From positions 739,501 to 803,500 of the forward strand of contig NZ_CP011774.1 of assembly GCF_001412535.1 (NCBI RefSeq): DNA of 64,000 nucleotides, in the 5' to 3' direction. The translations under genes were made by a program, and so were the position numbers. The notes under the pieces are model-generated. The model worked only from the letters and a program-made list of their open reading frames with translations, was not told where the DNA came from and searched no databases. This stretch comes from Limnohabitans sp. 63ED37-2. GTDB lineage: Bacteria; Pseudomonadota; Gammaproteobacteria; Burkholderiales; Burkholderiaceae_C. Positions 26,825 through 34,727 of the stretch are shown here, one piece after another (positions within the stretch are counted from its first letter, which is position 1; each line of letters begins with the position of its first letter).

Positions 26825-27301
26825 ATGCAGAAAGTCCTGCACATCAATCCGGACAAATGTACCGGCTGCTTGCAGTGCGAAATGGCCTGTTCTTTCGAGA
26901 ACTACGGCACATACGCCACCTCCAAATCCCGCATCAAGGTGTTTGACTTCCACCACACCGGCAAAAAAGTGCCCTACACCTGCACCCAGTGCGACGAAGC
27001 CTGGTGCCTGCATGCCTGCCCTGTGGAAGCCATCACGGTGGACAAAGCCACGGGCGCCAAAGTGGTCAACGAGTCCACTTGCGTGGGCTGCAAGGTTTGC
27101 ACCATCGCTTGCCCATTCGGCACTATCAACTATGTGCAAGAGACCGGCAAGGTGCAAAAGTGCGACCTGTGCGGTGGCGATCCGGCCTGCGCCGACGCCT
27201 GCCCCACCGGCGCCATCACATTCGTGGATGCCAACTGGACCGGCATCGACAAGATGAAGCAGTGGGCCGACAAGTTGGGCAATCAGCCCTCGGCCTCTTA
27301 A
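26825..27301 (+). CDS. aorA: 4x[4Fe-4S] polyferredoxin subunit of AOR-type enzyme (AorA-like)
   Basis: A 158-residue electron-transfer protein. Sixteen cysteines form four cluster motifs at C12/15/18/22, C53/56/61/65, C86/89/92/96 and C113/116/122/126. The layout matches the HycB/DMSO-reductase-B-type small subunit found with bacterial tungsten aldehyde oxidoreductases. No signal peptide, so cytosolic. AGGAG lies about 7 nt before ATG 26825; the frame is open from 26774. It would carry electrons between the tungsten subunit (next gene, 23-bp gap) and the FAD subunit. Confidence 0.88.
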   Translation: MQKVLHINPDKCTGCLQCEMACSFENYGTYATSKSRIKVFDFHHTGKKVPYTCTQCDEAWCLHACPVEAITVDKATGAKVVNESTCVGCKVCTIACPFGTINYVQETGKVQKCDLCGGDPACADACPTGAITFVDANWTGIDKMKQWADKLGNQPSAS

Positions 27302-27324
27302 ATCCCCCCACTAGGAGCATCAAC

Positions 27325-29172
27325 ATGTCTTGGGCTGGAAAAATTCTCCGCGTCAACCTCACGGCTGGCACCGTCAAATCCGAACCGCTGAACATGGAGT
27401 GGGCCAAGGCCTACCTCGGCTCACGCGGTTTGGGCAGCAAATACCTGATCAGCGAGATCGACCCCAAAGTCGACCCGCTGTCGGCTGACAACAAAATCGT
27501 CTGGGCCACAGGCCCACTGACCGGCACCATGGCCTCCACTGGCGGCCGTTACACCGTCATCACCAAGAGCCCACTGACTGGCGCAATCGCTTGCTCCAAC
27601 TCGGGTGGCTATTGGGGCGCTGAGCTCAAAATGGCCGGTTGGGACATGGTCATTTTTGAAGGTGCATCGGCCAAGCCCGTGTACCTGCACATCAGCGACG
27701 ACGAAGCCGAGTTGCGCGATGCGAGTCACCTGTGGGGCCAAAGTGTCTGGAAGACCGAGGAAATTCTCAAGTCCAGCTTGCAAGACCCGCTGCTGCGTGT
27801 CTGCAGCATCGGGAAGGCTGGCGAAAACGGCGTGCTGTATGCCGCCGTGGTGAACGACCTGCACCGCGCGGCTGGCCGCTCCGGCGTGGGCACCGTCATG
27901 GGCAGCAAGAACCTCAAAGCCATTGCGGTGCGCGGCACCAAGGGCGTGGGCAACATCCAAAACCCCAAGGCTTTCATGGCTGCGGCCAAGGCGGCCAAAA
28001 AAGTGCTGGCCGACAACGCGGTCACGGGACAGGGCCTGCCGGCTTATGGCACCCAGGTGCTGATGAACGTGATCAACGAAGTGGGCGGTTTGCCCACTCG
28101 CAATCACCGTGATGTGCAATTCGAAAGCGCGAAAGACATCTCGGCCGAAGCCATGGTCACGCCCCGCGAGACCGACGGCAAAAAGCACCTGGTGACCAAC
28201 CAAGCTTGCTTTGGTTGCACCATCGCCTGCGGGCGCATCAGCAAGATCGATGAGGGCCACTTCTCGGTCAAGAACAAGCCTGAGTATTGGGGCGCCAACG
28301 GCGGCCTGGAATACGAAGCAGCTTGGGCGTTGGGCGCAGCCAACGGCGTGAAAGACCTCGAAGCCCTGCAGTACGCCAACATGATCTGCAACGAAGAAGG
28401 CTTTGACCCGATCAGCTTCGGTGCCACCATCGGTGCGGTGATGGAACTCTACGAAATGGGCGTGCTGACCAAAGAGCAAATCGGTGTGGAAGCACCCTTT
28501 GGCTCGGCCCAAGCGCTTTGCGAGTTCGTCGACATGACGGCCAAGGGCATTGGTTTTGGCAAGGAAATTGGCATGGGCTCCAAGCGCCTGACCGCCAAAT
28601 ATGGCCACCCCGACCTGTCCATGAGCGTCAAGGGCCAGGAATTTCCGGCCTATGACGGTCGTGTGATCCAAGGCATTGGCTTGGCTTACGCCACGTCCAA
28701 CCGTGGTGCTTGCCACCTGCGCGGCTACACCATCGCCTCTGAAGTGCTGGGCATCCCGGTCAAGACCGAGCCCACCGAGCACGAAGGCAAGCCCGAGTTG
28801 GTCAAGGCCTTCCAGGATGCAACCGCCGCCTTTGACTCGGCCGGCATTTGCGTCTTCACCAGCTTTGCCTGGACTTTGGCTGACGTGGCGCCTCAGGTGC
28901 AAGCCGCTTGCGGCGAAGAGTTCACCATGGAGCACCTGAACCACATCGGTGAGCGCATCTGGAACATGGAGCGCGACTTCAACAACGCCGCCGGCTTCAC
29001 CAAGGCCGACGACAACCTGCCCAAGCGCCTGATGACCGAAGCCGCCAAAACCGGCCCCGGCAAAGGCATGGTCAGCAAGTTGGACGAAATGCTGCCCAAG
29101 TACTACGACGCCCGCGGCTGGGATGGCGAAGGCCGTCCAACATCGGCCACCCGGGAACGTCTGGGTTTGTGA
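27325..29172 (+). CDS. aorB: Aldehyde ferredoxin oxidoreductase family, tungstopterin large subunit (AorB-like)
   Basis: A 615-residue AOR-family catalytic subunit. It has the N-terminal beta domain (MSWAGKILRVNLTAGTVKSE, GSRGLGSKYL), the pterin-binding segments GGRYTVITKSPLTGAIACSNSGG and GKAGENGVLYAAVVNDLHRAAGRSGVG in part, the cluster-ligating CFGCTIACGR with C295/C298/C302, DLEALQYANMICNEEG, and YATSNRGACHLRGYT. A later DSAGICVFTSF supplies the fourth Cys. It oxidises aldehydes, or reduces acids, at a bis-tungstopterin. Close relatives need tungsten, which fits the adjacent tupBCA. The real substrate is unknown. Confidence 0.9.
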   Translation: MSWAGKILRVNLTAGTVKSEPLNMEWAKAYLGSRGLGSKYLISEIDPKVDPLSADNKIVWATGPLTGTMASTGGRYTVITKSPLTGAIACSNSGGYWGAELKMAGWDMVIFEGASAKPVYLHISDDEAELRDASHLWGQSVWKTEEILKSSLQDPLLRVCSIGKAGENGVLYAAVVNDLHRAAGRSGVGTVMGSKNLKAIAVRGTKGVGNIQNPKAFMAAAKAAKKVLADNAVTGQGLPAYGTQVLMNVINEVGGLPTRNHRDVQFESAKDISAEAMVTPRETDGKKHLVTNQACFGCTIACGRISKIDEGHFSVKNKPEYWGANGGLEYEAAWALGAANGVKDLEALQYANMICNEEGFDPISFGATIGAVMELYEMGVLTKEQIGVEAPFGSAQALCEFVDMTAKGIGFGKEIGMGSKRLTAKYGHPDLSMSVKGQEFPAYDGRVIQGIGLAYATSNRGACHLRGYTIASEVLGIPVKTEPTEHEGKPELVKAFQDATAAFDSAGICVFTSFAWTLADVAPQVQAACGEEFTMEHLNHIGERIWNMERDFNNAAGFTKADDNLPKRLMTEAAKTGPGKGMVSKLDEMLPKYYDARGWDGEGRPTSATRERLGL

Positions 29173-29179
29173 CCTTGCC

Positions 29180-29237
29180 CCTGTAGGAGCGAGCGCCTGC
29201 TCGTGAAGCCGTCACCGTAGGGGTGCGCTTCTACAGG
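29180..29237. repeat. REP-like imperfect palindrome in the aorB-aorC gap
   Basis: CCTGTAGGAGCG at 29180-29191 is mirrored by GCGCTTCTACAGG at 29225-29237, with an inner hairpin CGAGC-GCCT-GCTCG (29190-29203). The GTAGGAGCGAGC core with a following GCTCG resembles REP-type extragenic palindromes known from pseudomonads. No second copy was noticed in this window. Confidence 0.55.
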
Positions 29238-29243
29238 AAATCA

Positions 29244-29261
29244 AGCGGCCTGCGGGCCGCT
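29244..29261. repeat. Second hairpin AGCGGCC-TGCG-GGCCGCT before aorC
   Basis: A perfect 7-bp GC-rich stem with a 4-base loop, just downstream of the REP-like element and 22 bp before the aorC ATG. Without a T run it is not a canonical terminator; it may stabilise or process the upstream aorAB mRNA. Confidence 0.5.
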
Positions 29262-29283
29262 ACCTGTTTCTGGAGTCCGATTC

Positions 29284-30624
29284 ATGACCCACCACGTCAT
29301 CTTGGGCGCAGGCCCTGCCGGCGTCATCGCCGCCGAGACCCTGCGCAAACACGCCCCGAACGACACCATCACCCTGGTGGGCGACGAGCCCGATGCGCCG
29401 TATTCGCGCATGGCCATCCCTTATTTGCTGATCGGCAACATCGAAGAGCAGGGCACCTACCTGCGCAAGAGCGCCACCCACTTTGACGATTTGCGCATCA
29501 CGCAAGTCAAGGCCAAGGTGACGCGTGTGGACGCGGCAGGCAAAACGGTGCATCTGGACAACGGCCAGTCGATGGCTTTTGACAAATTGTTGATCGCGAC
29601 CGGTTCACACCCTGTGCGCCCACCAATTGCGGGCATAGACCTGCCCGGCGTGCACCCATGCTGGACGTTGGAAGACGCCCGCGCCATCCAGGCGCTGGCC
29701 AAGCCAGGTGCCCGTGTACTGCAAATGGGCGCGGGCTTCATTGGCTGCATCATCATGGAAGCGCTGGCCGCGCGTGGCGTCAAGCTGAGCGTGGTGGAGA
29801 TGGGTGATCGCATGGTGCCCCGCATGATGGGCCCAGTGGCGGGCGGCATGATCCGCGACTGGTGCGAGGCCAAAGGCGTGCAGGTGTTCACCGGCACCAA
29901 GGTCGAAGCCATCAGCCAAGGCGCTGAAAAAGGCTTGCTCGGCAAGCTGGCTTCCGCAGTGGGCTTGGGGTCTGACGATGCGGGTGGCCCGCTGCAGGTC
30001 CGCTTGTCCAACGGCCAAACCGTCGAGGCCGATCTGGTCATCAGCGCCACGGGCGTGCGCCCAGCGATTGGTTTTTTGAAGGATAGCGGCATCACCTGCC
30101 TGCAAGGCGTGTTGACCGACCAACACCTGCAAACCAATGTGCCCGGCATTTACGCCGCAGGAGACTGCGCCGAAGCCTTTGACATGGTCAGCGGCAAAAC
30201 GATTGTGAGTGCCATCCAGCCCAACGCAGCCGAGCAGGCCCGTGTGGCAGCCCTCAACATGGTTGGACAAAAGACCGAGCTCAAAGGTGTCACACAAATC
30301 AACGTTCTCGACACCTTGGGTTTGATCTCCACCAGTTTTGGCAACTGGGAAGGCGTGGCCGGAGGCCAGTCGACCGTGTTGACCGACAAAGCTGCGGGTC
30401 GTCACTTGAGCTTGCAGTTCAAGGACGATGTGATGATCGGCTGCAACAGCGTGGGCTGGACTGAGCATGTGGGTGTGATGCGCGGCCTGGTCGAAGGCCA
30501 GGTGCATTTGGGTGAATGGAAAGACCGCCTGATGCACGACCCGACCAAGCTGGTGGACGCCTACCTCGATTGCGCTCAAGGTCAAGGGCGATGGAGCGGT
30601 GCTCAAGACGCACGCCGCCGATGA
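29284..30624 (+). CDS. aorC: FAD/NAD(P)-dependent oxidoreductase subunit (AorC-like)
   Basis: A 446-residue pyridine nucleotide-disulfide-type flavoprotein. GAGPAGVIAAETLRKHAP is the FAD dinucleotide-binding loop, ATGSHPVRPPIAGIDLPGV ends the first half, QMGAGFIGCIIMEALAARG is the NAD(P)-binding loop, and IYAAGDCAEAFD binds FAD near the C-terminal third. There is no redox CxxxxC pair. In the known bacterial tungsten AORs such a subunit passes electrons between the polyferredoxin and NAD(H). It follows aorB after a 111-bp gap containing two hairpins. Confidence 0.85.
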   Translation: MTHHVILGAGPAGVIAAETLRKHAPNDTITLVGDEPDAPYSRMAIPYLLIGNIEEQGTYLRKSATHFDDLRITQVKAKVTRVDAAGKTVHLDNGQSMAFDKLLIATGSHPVRPPIAGIDLPGVHPCWTLEDARAIQALAKPGARVLQMGAGFIGCIIMEALAARGVKLSVVEMGDRMVPRMMGPVAGGMIRDWCEAKGVQVFTGTKVEAISQGAEKGLLGKLASAVGLGSDDAGGPLQVRLSNGQTVEADLVISATGVRPAIGFLKDSGITCLQGVLTDQHLQTNVPGIYAAGDCAEAFDMVSGKTIVSAIQPNAAEQARVAALNMVGQKTELKGVTQINVLDTLGLISTSFGNWEGVAGGQSTVLTDKAAGRHLSLQFKDDVMIGCNSVGWTEHVGVMRGLVEGQVHLGEWKDRLMHDPTKLVDAYLDCAQGQGRWSGAQDARRR

Positions 30625-30627
30625 AGT

Positions 30628-30639
30628 GACAATCTGCGC
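30628..30639 (+). promoter_or_regulatory. NACAAT-N6-ATG element before the moaD-like gene
   Basis: GACAAT at 30628-30633, then six bases and ATG 30640, the same geometry as at uvrD, polA and murB. No Shine-Dalgarno precedes this gene. In mid-operon it may be an internal leaderless promoter or chance; no -35 is evident. Confidence 0.3.
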
Positions 30640-30894
30640 ATGAACATCACTTTCAAACTGTTTGCCACACTGACCGACTATTTGCCTGCCGAGGCCCGGC
30701 GCAGCAACCAGGTCACGCTGGATGTGGCGCAGGACGCCAGCATCAGCCAGATCATCGAGCCCTTTGGCATGCCGCCAAAGCTCGTGCATCTGGTCTTGGT
30801 CAACGGCAAATACATCAAACCTGAAGACCGGGGCACCACCACCTTGGTCGACGGTGATGTCCTCGCCATCTGGCCCCCCGTGGCCGGTGGTTGA
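30640..30894 (+). CDS. MoaD/ThiS-like sulfur carrier protein of the tungsten enzyme operon
   Basis: An 84-residue ubiquitin-fold protein ending in WPPVAGG. The terminal Gly-Gly is what adenylating enzymes thiocarboxylate before sulfur is inserted into the pterin dithiolene. LFATLTDYLPAEAR and LVNGKYIKPEDRGTTTLVDGDVLAI are typical MoaD elements. Position inside the aor operon suggests a dedicated carrier for tungstopterin synthesis rather than the housekeeping MoaD; that is inference. Its TGA overlaps a possible TTG start of the next gene. Confidence 0.85.
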   Translation: MNITFKLFATLTDYLPAEARRSNQVTLDVAQDASISQIIEPFGMPPKLVHLVLVNGKYIKPEDRGTTTLVDGDVLAIWPPVAGG

Positions 30895-30920
30895 GCACAG
30901 CACACGCGGCGACCCAACCC

Positions 30921-31220
30921 ATGCAGTCCTACTACCCCGAGCGCTTCGAGCGCGACATGGGCACCAGCGAAACCGAATGGTTGACGGCCTTGCCCCGCGC
31001 CTTGGGCGAGCACGCCTTTGAACTGGGAACCGGCCAAGCACGCGTACAAATCGATGATGGCCATCTGCAACTGCAATGGCGCATCCTGCCCCCACGCGTG
31101 ATCGCGCTGCTGCGCTTGCAGCGGCTGGCCGTGTCTTTTGTGTTTGAAGGCGTGCAAGAAGATGGGCGTCAGCGCTTCATGAAGCGCTTTGATTTGACGA
31201 TGCAGCGCGGTGGGGGGTAA
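30921..31220 (+). CDS. Small protein of unknown function, last gene of the aor operon
   Basis: 99 residues from ATG 30921, or 109 from a TTG at 30891 that overlaps the preceding stop (TTGA) and could be translationally coupled. It begins MQSYYPERFERDMGTSETEW and contains PPRVIALLRLQRLAVSFVFEG and a basic end. No cysteine, membrane segment or known motif is visible. The last part (RLQRLAVSF, then a charged loop) looks like an antiparallel beta pair. Its place suggests a maturation or assembly factor for the tungsten enzyme, but I do not recognise it. It converges with the GNAT gene. Confidence 0.7.
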   Translation: MQSYYPERFERDMGTSETEWLTALPRALGEHAFELGTGQARVQIDDGHLQLQWRILPPRVIALLRLQRLAVSFVFEGVQEDGRQRFMKRFDLTMQRGGG

Positions 31221-31250
31221 GTTTGGCGCGAGTGGCTGTAGAAGGCCGAT

Positions 31251-31778
31251 TCAAGACGCCCCTTGGCGACGAAACTGGATCACCTCGGATCCTTTGAATT
31301 CCGATCGGCAGTGTTCTTGGTACCCCGCCTTCTGAGCCACCCGAATGGAGGCTGCATTCTCTGGGCCAATGATGCACGCCGTCGTCTGGGCGCCGAAGGT
31401 GGCATCCATCCATGCCAGCGCAGCGTTCACCGCCTCGGTGGCGAGGCCGCGCCCATGCGCCTCGGTTGAGAGCACCCAACCGCCTTCCGGCAAACCCTCG
31501 AGGGAGGGACTGATGTTTCTTTCCCAGTTCGCAAAACCGACGTCGCCAATGAGTTGGTCACCGTCCTTCATTTGCACGGCCCAATACCCAAAGCCGAGCA
31601 ACGCCCAGTGCCCGGCATAACGAAGAAGCCGCGCCCAGCACTCCTCCTGCGTCGCAGGCTTGCCACTGATGAATCGGGTGACTGCGGGGTCTCCCCAGAT
31701 GCCTGCCAGCGCAGGAAAGTCATCATGGCGATGCGCACGCAAGATCAATCGGTCGGTTTCGATGAGGGGTACGGCCAT
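31251..31778 (-). CDS. GNAT family N-acetyltransferase (RimJ/RimL-like)
   Basis: A 175-residue acetyltransferase starting MAVPLIETDRLILRAHRHDD, the standard RimJ/RimL opening. GFGYWAVQMKDGDQLIGDVGF leads to the acetyl-CoA loop around GRGLATEAVNAALAWM, and ENAASIRVAQKAGYQ closes the domain. It acetylates an amine, often an N-terminus or small molecule; the target is unknown. It is downstream of kup after a 250-bp gap that holds no recognisable gene, and converges with the aor operon. Confidence 0.88.
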   Translation of the reverse strand: MAVPLIETDRLILRAHRHDDFPALAGIWGDPAVTRFISGKPATQEECWARLLRYAGHWALLGFGYWAVQMKDGDQLIGDVGFANWERNISPSLEGLPEGGWVLSTEAHGRGLATEAVNAALAWMDATFGAQTTACIIGPENAASIRVAQKAGYQEHCRSEFKGSEVIQFRRQGAS

Positions 31779-32028
31779 GCTTTGGGGGTTCAGTTGCTGC
31801 TGTTTGGATGCTCAATCTATCACTGACGGTGTGCGTGAGTGTGACGTCTGAATGCTTGCGCCGTTGGTGGGCCCTTGCTGTTGACCACCAGAACCGCAAA
31901 TGGCCGGGGGAGTAAGGGGGTATGAGAACTCCGCATTGACCATTGGTCGAAAAAAACGACGGGTCCAGTCTGGCGGGTCACGTCTTTAAGATTGGAAATT
32001 GCGCTCGAAATCCCCAATCACCTGAACA

Positions 32029-33942
32029 TCAGATGGAAATTCTAGTACCCAGTTCCACCACCGCGTTTCCTGGTAATTTGAAAAATTCAACCACTCCGCC
32101 TGCGTTTTGACTCATGGTGGCGAAGAGCTTTTCGCGCCAGATCGGCATGCCGGCTCCGGGGGTCGGTACGACGGTTTCACGGCTGAGAAAGTAACTTGTC
32201 TCGAACACAGGTACCGACAATCCGTGTGGCGAGGTCAATTCCAGAGCTTTAGGTACGTCTGGTGTATCCATAAAGCCATAGTTCACCTGCACACGCCAAA
32301 AGCTATTGCCCAGTGGTTTGACGTCTACTCTGCGTGTCAAAGGAACCCATGGGACATCCTCGAAATGCACCGTGAGAATCACGTTCTGCACATGCAGCAC
32401 CTGGTTGTGTTTGAGGTTGTGCAGCAGCGCTTGGGGCACAGTCTCAGGGTCGGCTACCGCGTAGACAGCGGTACGTTCTGCTTTGTTCACGCTGCCGGGA
32501 TCGAGCTGGTCGATGAAGTCTTGCAGCGACAGGCCATCTCGGCGAGTGCTGTCCATCATCAACTCTCGACCTCGCCGCCAGGTGCTCATCAAAATGAACA
32601 GTGCCAGACCTAGTGTCAGCGGGAACCAGCCACCATCCAGGAATTTGATGGCGCAACCTGCCACAAGCAGCGCATCAATGAAAAGGAAAAATACAGTGGC
32701 ACCGATGGCCAAAGGCGCTGGCATGCGCCAGGATTCACTGACCACAAAGTACGTCAGCATGGTGGTGATCATCATCGTCAGAGTGACCGCAATGCCATAG
32801 GCGCTAGCCAGTGCCGACGAACTGCCGAAAAACAGGACAACGGCCAACACACCCACCAACAGCGCCCAATTCACCCCTGGCATATAAATTTGGCCCATTT
32901 CGCGAGCGCTGGTGTAGTGCACCCGCATGCGCGGCAAAAAGCCCAATTGCATCGCCTGTTTGGTCAGCGAATAAGCGCCTGAAATGACCGCCTGCGAGGC
33001 AATGATGGCGGCCAGTGTGGCCAGTACCAGCGCGGGGATCAGCCACGCTTCAGGGAAAAGGCGGTAGAACGGATTCTGGATGGCCGACGGGTCACCCATC
33101 AGCAATGCGCCTTGGCCTAGGTAGTTGAGGGCCAGACCCGGTAAGACCAAGCCGGTCCAGGCGATTTGGATGGGTTTGCGGCCGAAGTGGCCCATGTCAG
33201 CATAAAGCGCCTCCGCACCCGTCAACGCCAGGACGATCGCGCCCACAGCTGCGAACATGTGCCAACCGCGATTTGACAGAAATTCCCACGCGTGCAGCGG
33301 GTTCAAGGCGGCCAAAATGGCCGGCTGCTGAGCAATGTGCCACACCCCCACTGCGCCGAGCACGACGAACCACAAAATGATGATGGGTCCAAAGAATCGC
33401 CCGACCACGGCAGTCCCAAAACGCTGCATGAAGAAAAGGCCAATCAAAATGGCCATCGTTGCCGGAACCACATAGGGCTTGAGCGCCGGAGTCAGAACCT
33501 CCAAGCCTTCCATGGCACCGAGCACTGAAATGGCAGGGGTGATCAAACTGTCTCCGTAGAACAAAGTGGCACCGAATACACCCAGCAACAACAAACTGCG
33601 GCGCAGAGCCGGACGCTTTTCAACTGCGTGTGCTGCCAGCGCCGTCAGTGCCAGTCCACCCCCTTCACCGTGATTGTCCGCGCGCAAAATCAGGATCACG
33701 TACTTAAGAGTCACCACCAGCATCAGCGCCCAGAAAATGGCGGACACCGCACCGATCAAATGCAGGGCATCCAAAGGCACACCCGTGTGCGGCGCAAAAA
33801 TTTCCTTCACGGTATAGAGAGGGCTGGTGCCAATATCACCATAAACGATGCCTATAGCGGCCAATGTGAGTGCCGCGAGACCCTGTTTGCCAGGCGTTTG
33901 ATCATCTGGATTGGGCGTATCGGACATTGGGAAATTTTGCAT
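32029..33942 (-). CDS. kup: Low-affinity potassium transporter Kup
   Basis: A 637-residue K+/H+ symporter. The family signature GIVYGDIGTSPLYTVKEIF occurs near residue 30, followed by about 12 hydrophobic helices (GEGGGLALTALAAHAVEKRP loop, FFGDSLITPAISVLGAMEG-like segment, HMFAAVGAIVLALTGAEALYADMGHFG) and a cytosolic C-terminal domain of about 170 residues. ATG 33942 is chosen because GGAG precedes it by 6 nt; the frame is open from 33984. It is 74 bp after the KdpE-like gene on the same strand, an unusual pairing. Confidence 0.93.
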   Translation of the reverse strand: MQNFPMSDTPNPDDQTPGKQGLAALTLAAIGIVYGDIGTSPLYTVKEIFAPHTGVPLDALHLIGAVSAIFWALMLVVTLKYVILILRADNHGEGGGLALTALAAHAVEKRPALRRSLLLLGVFGATLFYGDSLITPAISVLGAMEGLEVLTPALKPYVVPATMAILIGLFFMQRFGTAVVGRFFGPIIILWFVVLGAVGVWHIAQQPAILAALNPLHAWEFLSNRGWHMFAAVGAIVLALTGAEALYADMGHFGRKPIQIAWTGLVLPGLALNYLGQGALLMGDPSAIQNPFYRLFPEAWLIPALVLATLAAIIASQAVISGAYSLTKQAMQLGFLPRMRVHYTSAREMGQIYMPGVNWALLVGVLAVVLFFGSSSALASAYGIAVTLTMMITTMLTYFVVSESWRMPAPLAIGATVFFLFIDALLVAGCAIKFLDGGWFPLTLGLALFILMSTWRRGRELMMDSTRRDGLSLQDFIDQLDPGSVNKAERTAVYAVADPETVPQALLHNLKHNQVLHVQNVILTVHFEDVPWVPLTRRVDVKPLGNSFWRVQVNYGFMDTPDVPKALELTSPHGLSVPVFETSYFLSRETVVPTPGAGMPIWREKLFATMSQNAGGVVEFFKLPGNAVVELGTRISI

Positions 33943-34016
33943 GGAGGCTCCATTGCTGAACATAGCCTCGACGATGCCCCACACCGCGTTAGGAATGCAT
34001 AAGTGCCTGAGCTGAC

Positions 34017-34727
34017 TCAGGCATCGGCATCCGGTTCGGCCAGACGGTAACCCACTCCTGGCTCGGTCAGGAGGTGCTGTGGATCGGTGCTGTCGACCTC
34101 TAATTTGGCGCGCAACTGGCCCATGTACAAACGAAGGTAATGGGTCTGATCGGTGTGCTCAGCCCCCCACACGTCCAGCAGCAACTGGCGATGTGTGACC
34201 ACTTGGCCCGCTTGGCGCACAAGGCGAGCCAAGAGGGCATATTCGGTGGGCGTGAGTCGTACTTCAATTTCCGCCAGTTGCACACGGCGGGTTTTCAGGT
34301 TCACCTGCAAGGGACCGTGACGGTAATGCAGCAATGCCGGTTCGGCGGAGTGGCCGCGATGACGCAGAGCCACGCGAATTCGTGCGAGCAGTTCGCCGAT
34401 GCCAAAAGGCTTGACCAAGTAGTCGTCAGCGCCTTGGTCAAGGAGTTGAATTTTTTGCCCTTCGGCTTGTCGGGCTGAAATGACAATCACGGGTGTGTTG
34501 CTGCTGCGGCGCAGATCCGTCAACAGCGATTGACCGTCCCCGTCTGGCAAGCCCAGATCCAGCACGATCAAGTCGATGGCCTCGCCTGCCGGAGCGTGCT
34601 GCAACTGAGCTCGTGCGTCGGCCAGACTGACCGCTGTCTTCATTGCATAGCCCTCAACTGACAAAGCTTCAAGCAGAGAACTCCGAAGAACTCGGTCATC
34701 TTCTACAAGCAAAATGCGTCGACTCAT
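34017..34727 (-). CDS. KdpE-like OmpR-family response regulator
   Basis: A 236-residue regulator: receiver domain with acidic pair E9/D10-D11, phospho-acceptor D57 in LIVLDLGLPDGDG, a switch Lys in DYLVKPFGIGELLARIR, then an OmpR-type winged helix (LTPTEYALLARLVRQAG, THRQLLLDVWGAEH, YLRLYMGQLRAKLE, TEPGVGYRL). The LxLyMxxLRxKLE recognition region and the GVGYRL ending are KdpE-like. Its ATG overlaps the kinase stop (ATGA). Because kup follows directly, it probably controls kup; no kdpFABC is in the window. Confidence 0.9.
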   Translation of the reverse strand: MSRRILLVEDDRVLRSSLLEALSVEGYAMKTAVSLADARAQLQHAPAGEAIDLIVLDLGLPDGDGQSLLTDLRRSSNTPVIVISARQAEGQKIQLLDQGADDYLVKPFGIGELLARIRVALRHRGHSAEPALLHYRHGPLQVNLKTRRVQLAEIEVRLTPTEYALLARLVRQAGQVVTHRQLLLDVWGAEHTDQTHYLRLYMGQLRAKLEVDSTDPQHLLTEPGVGYRLAEPDADA

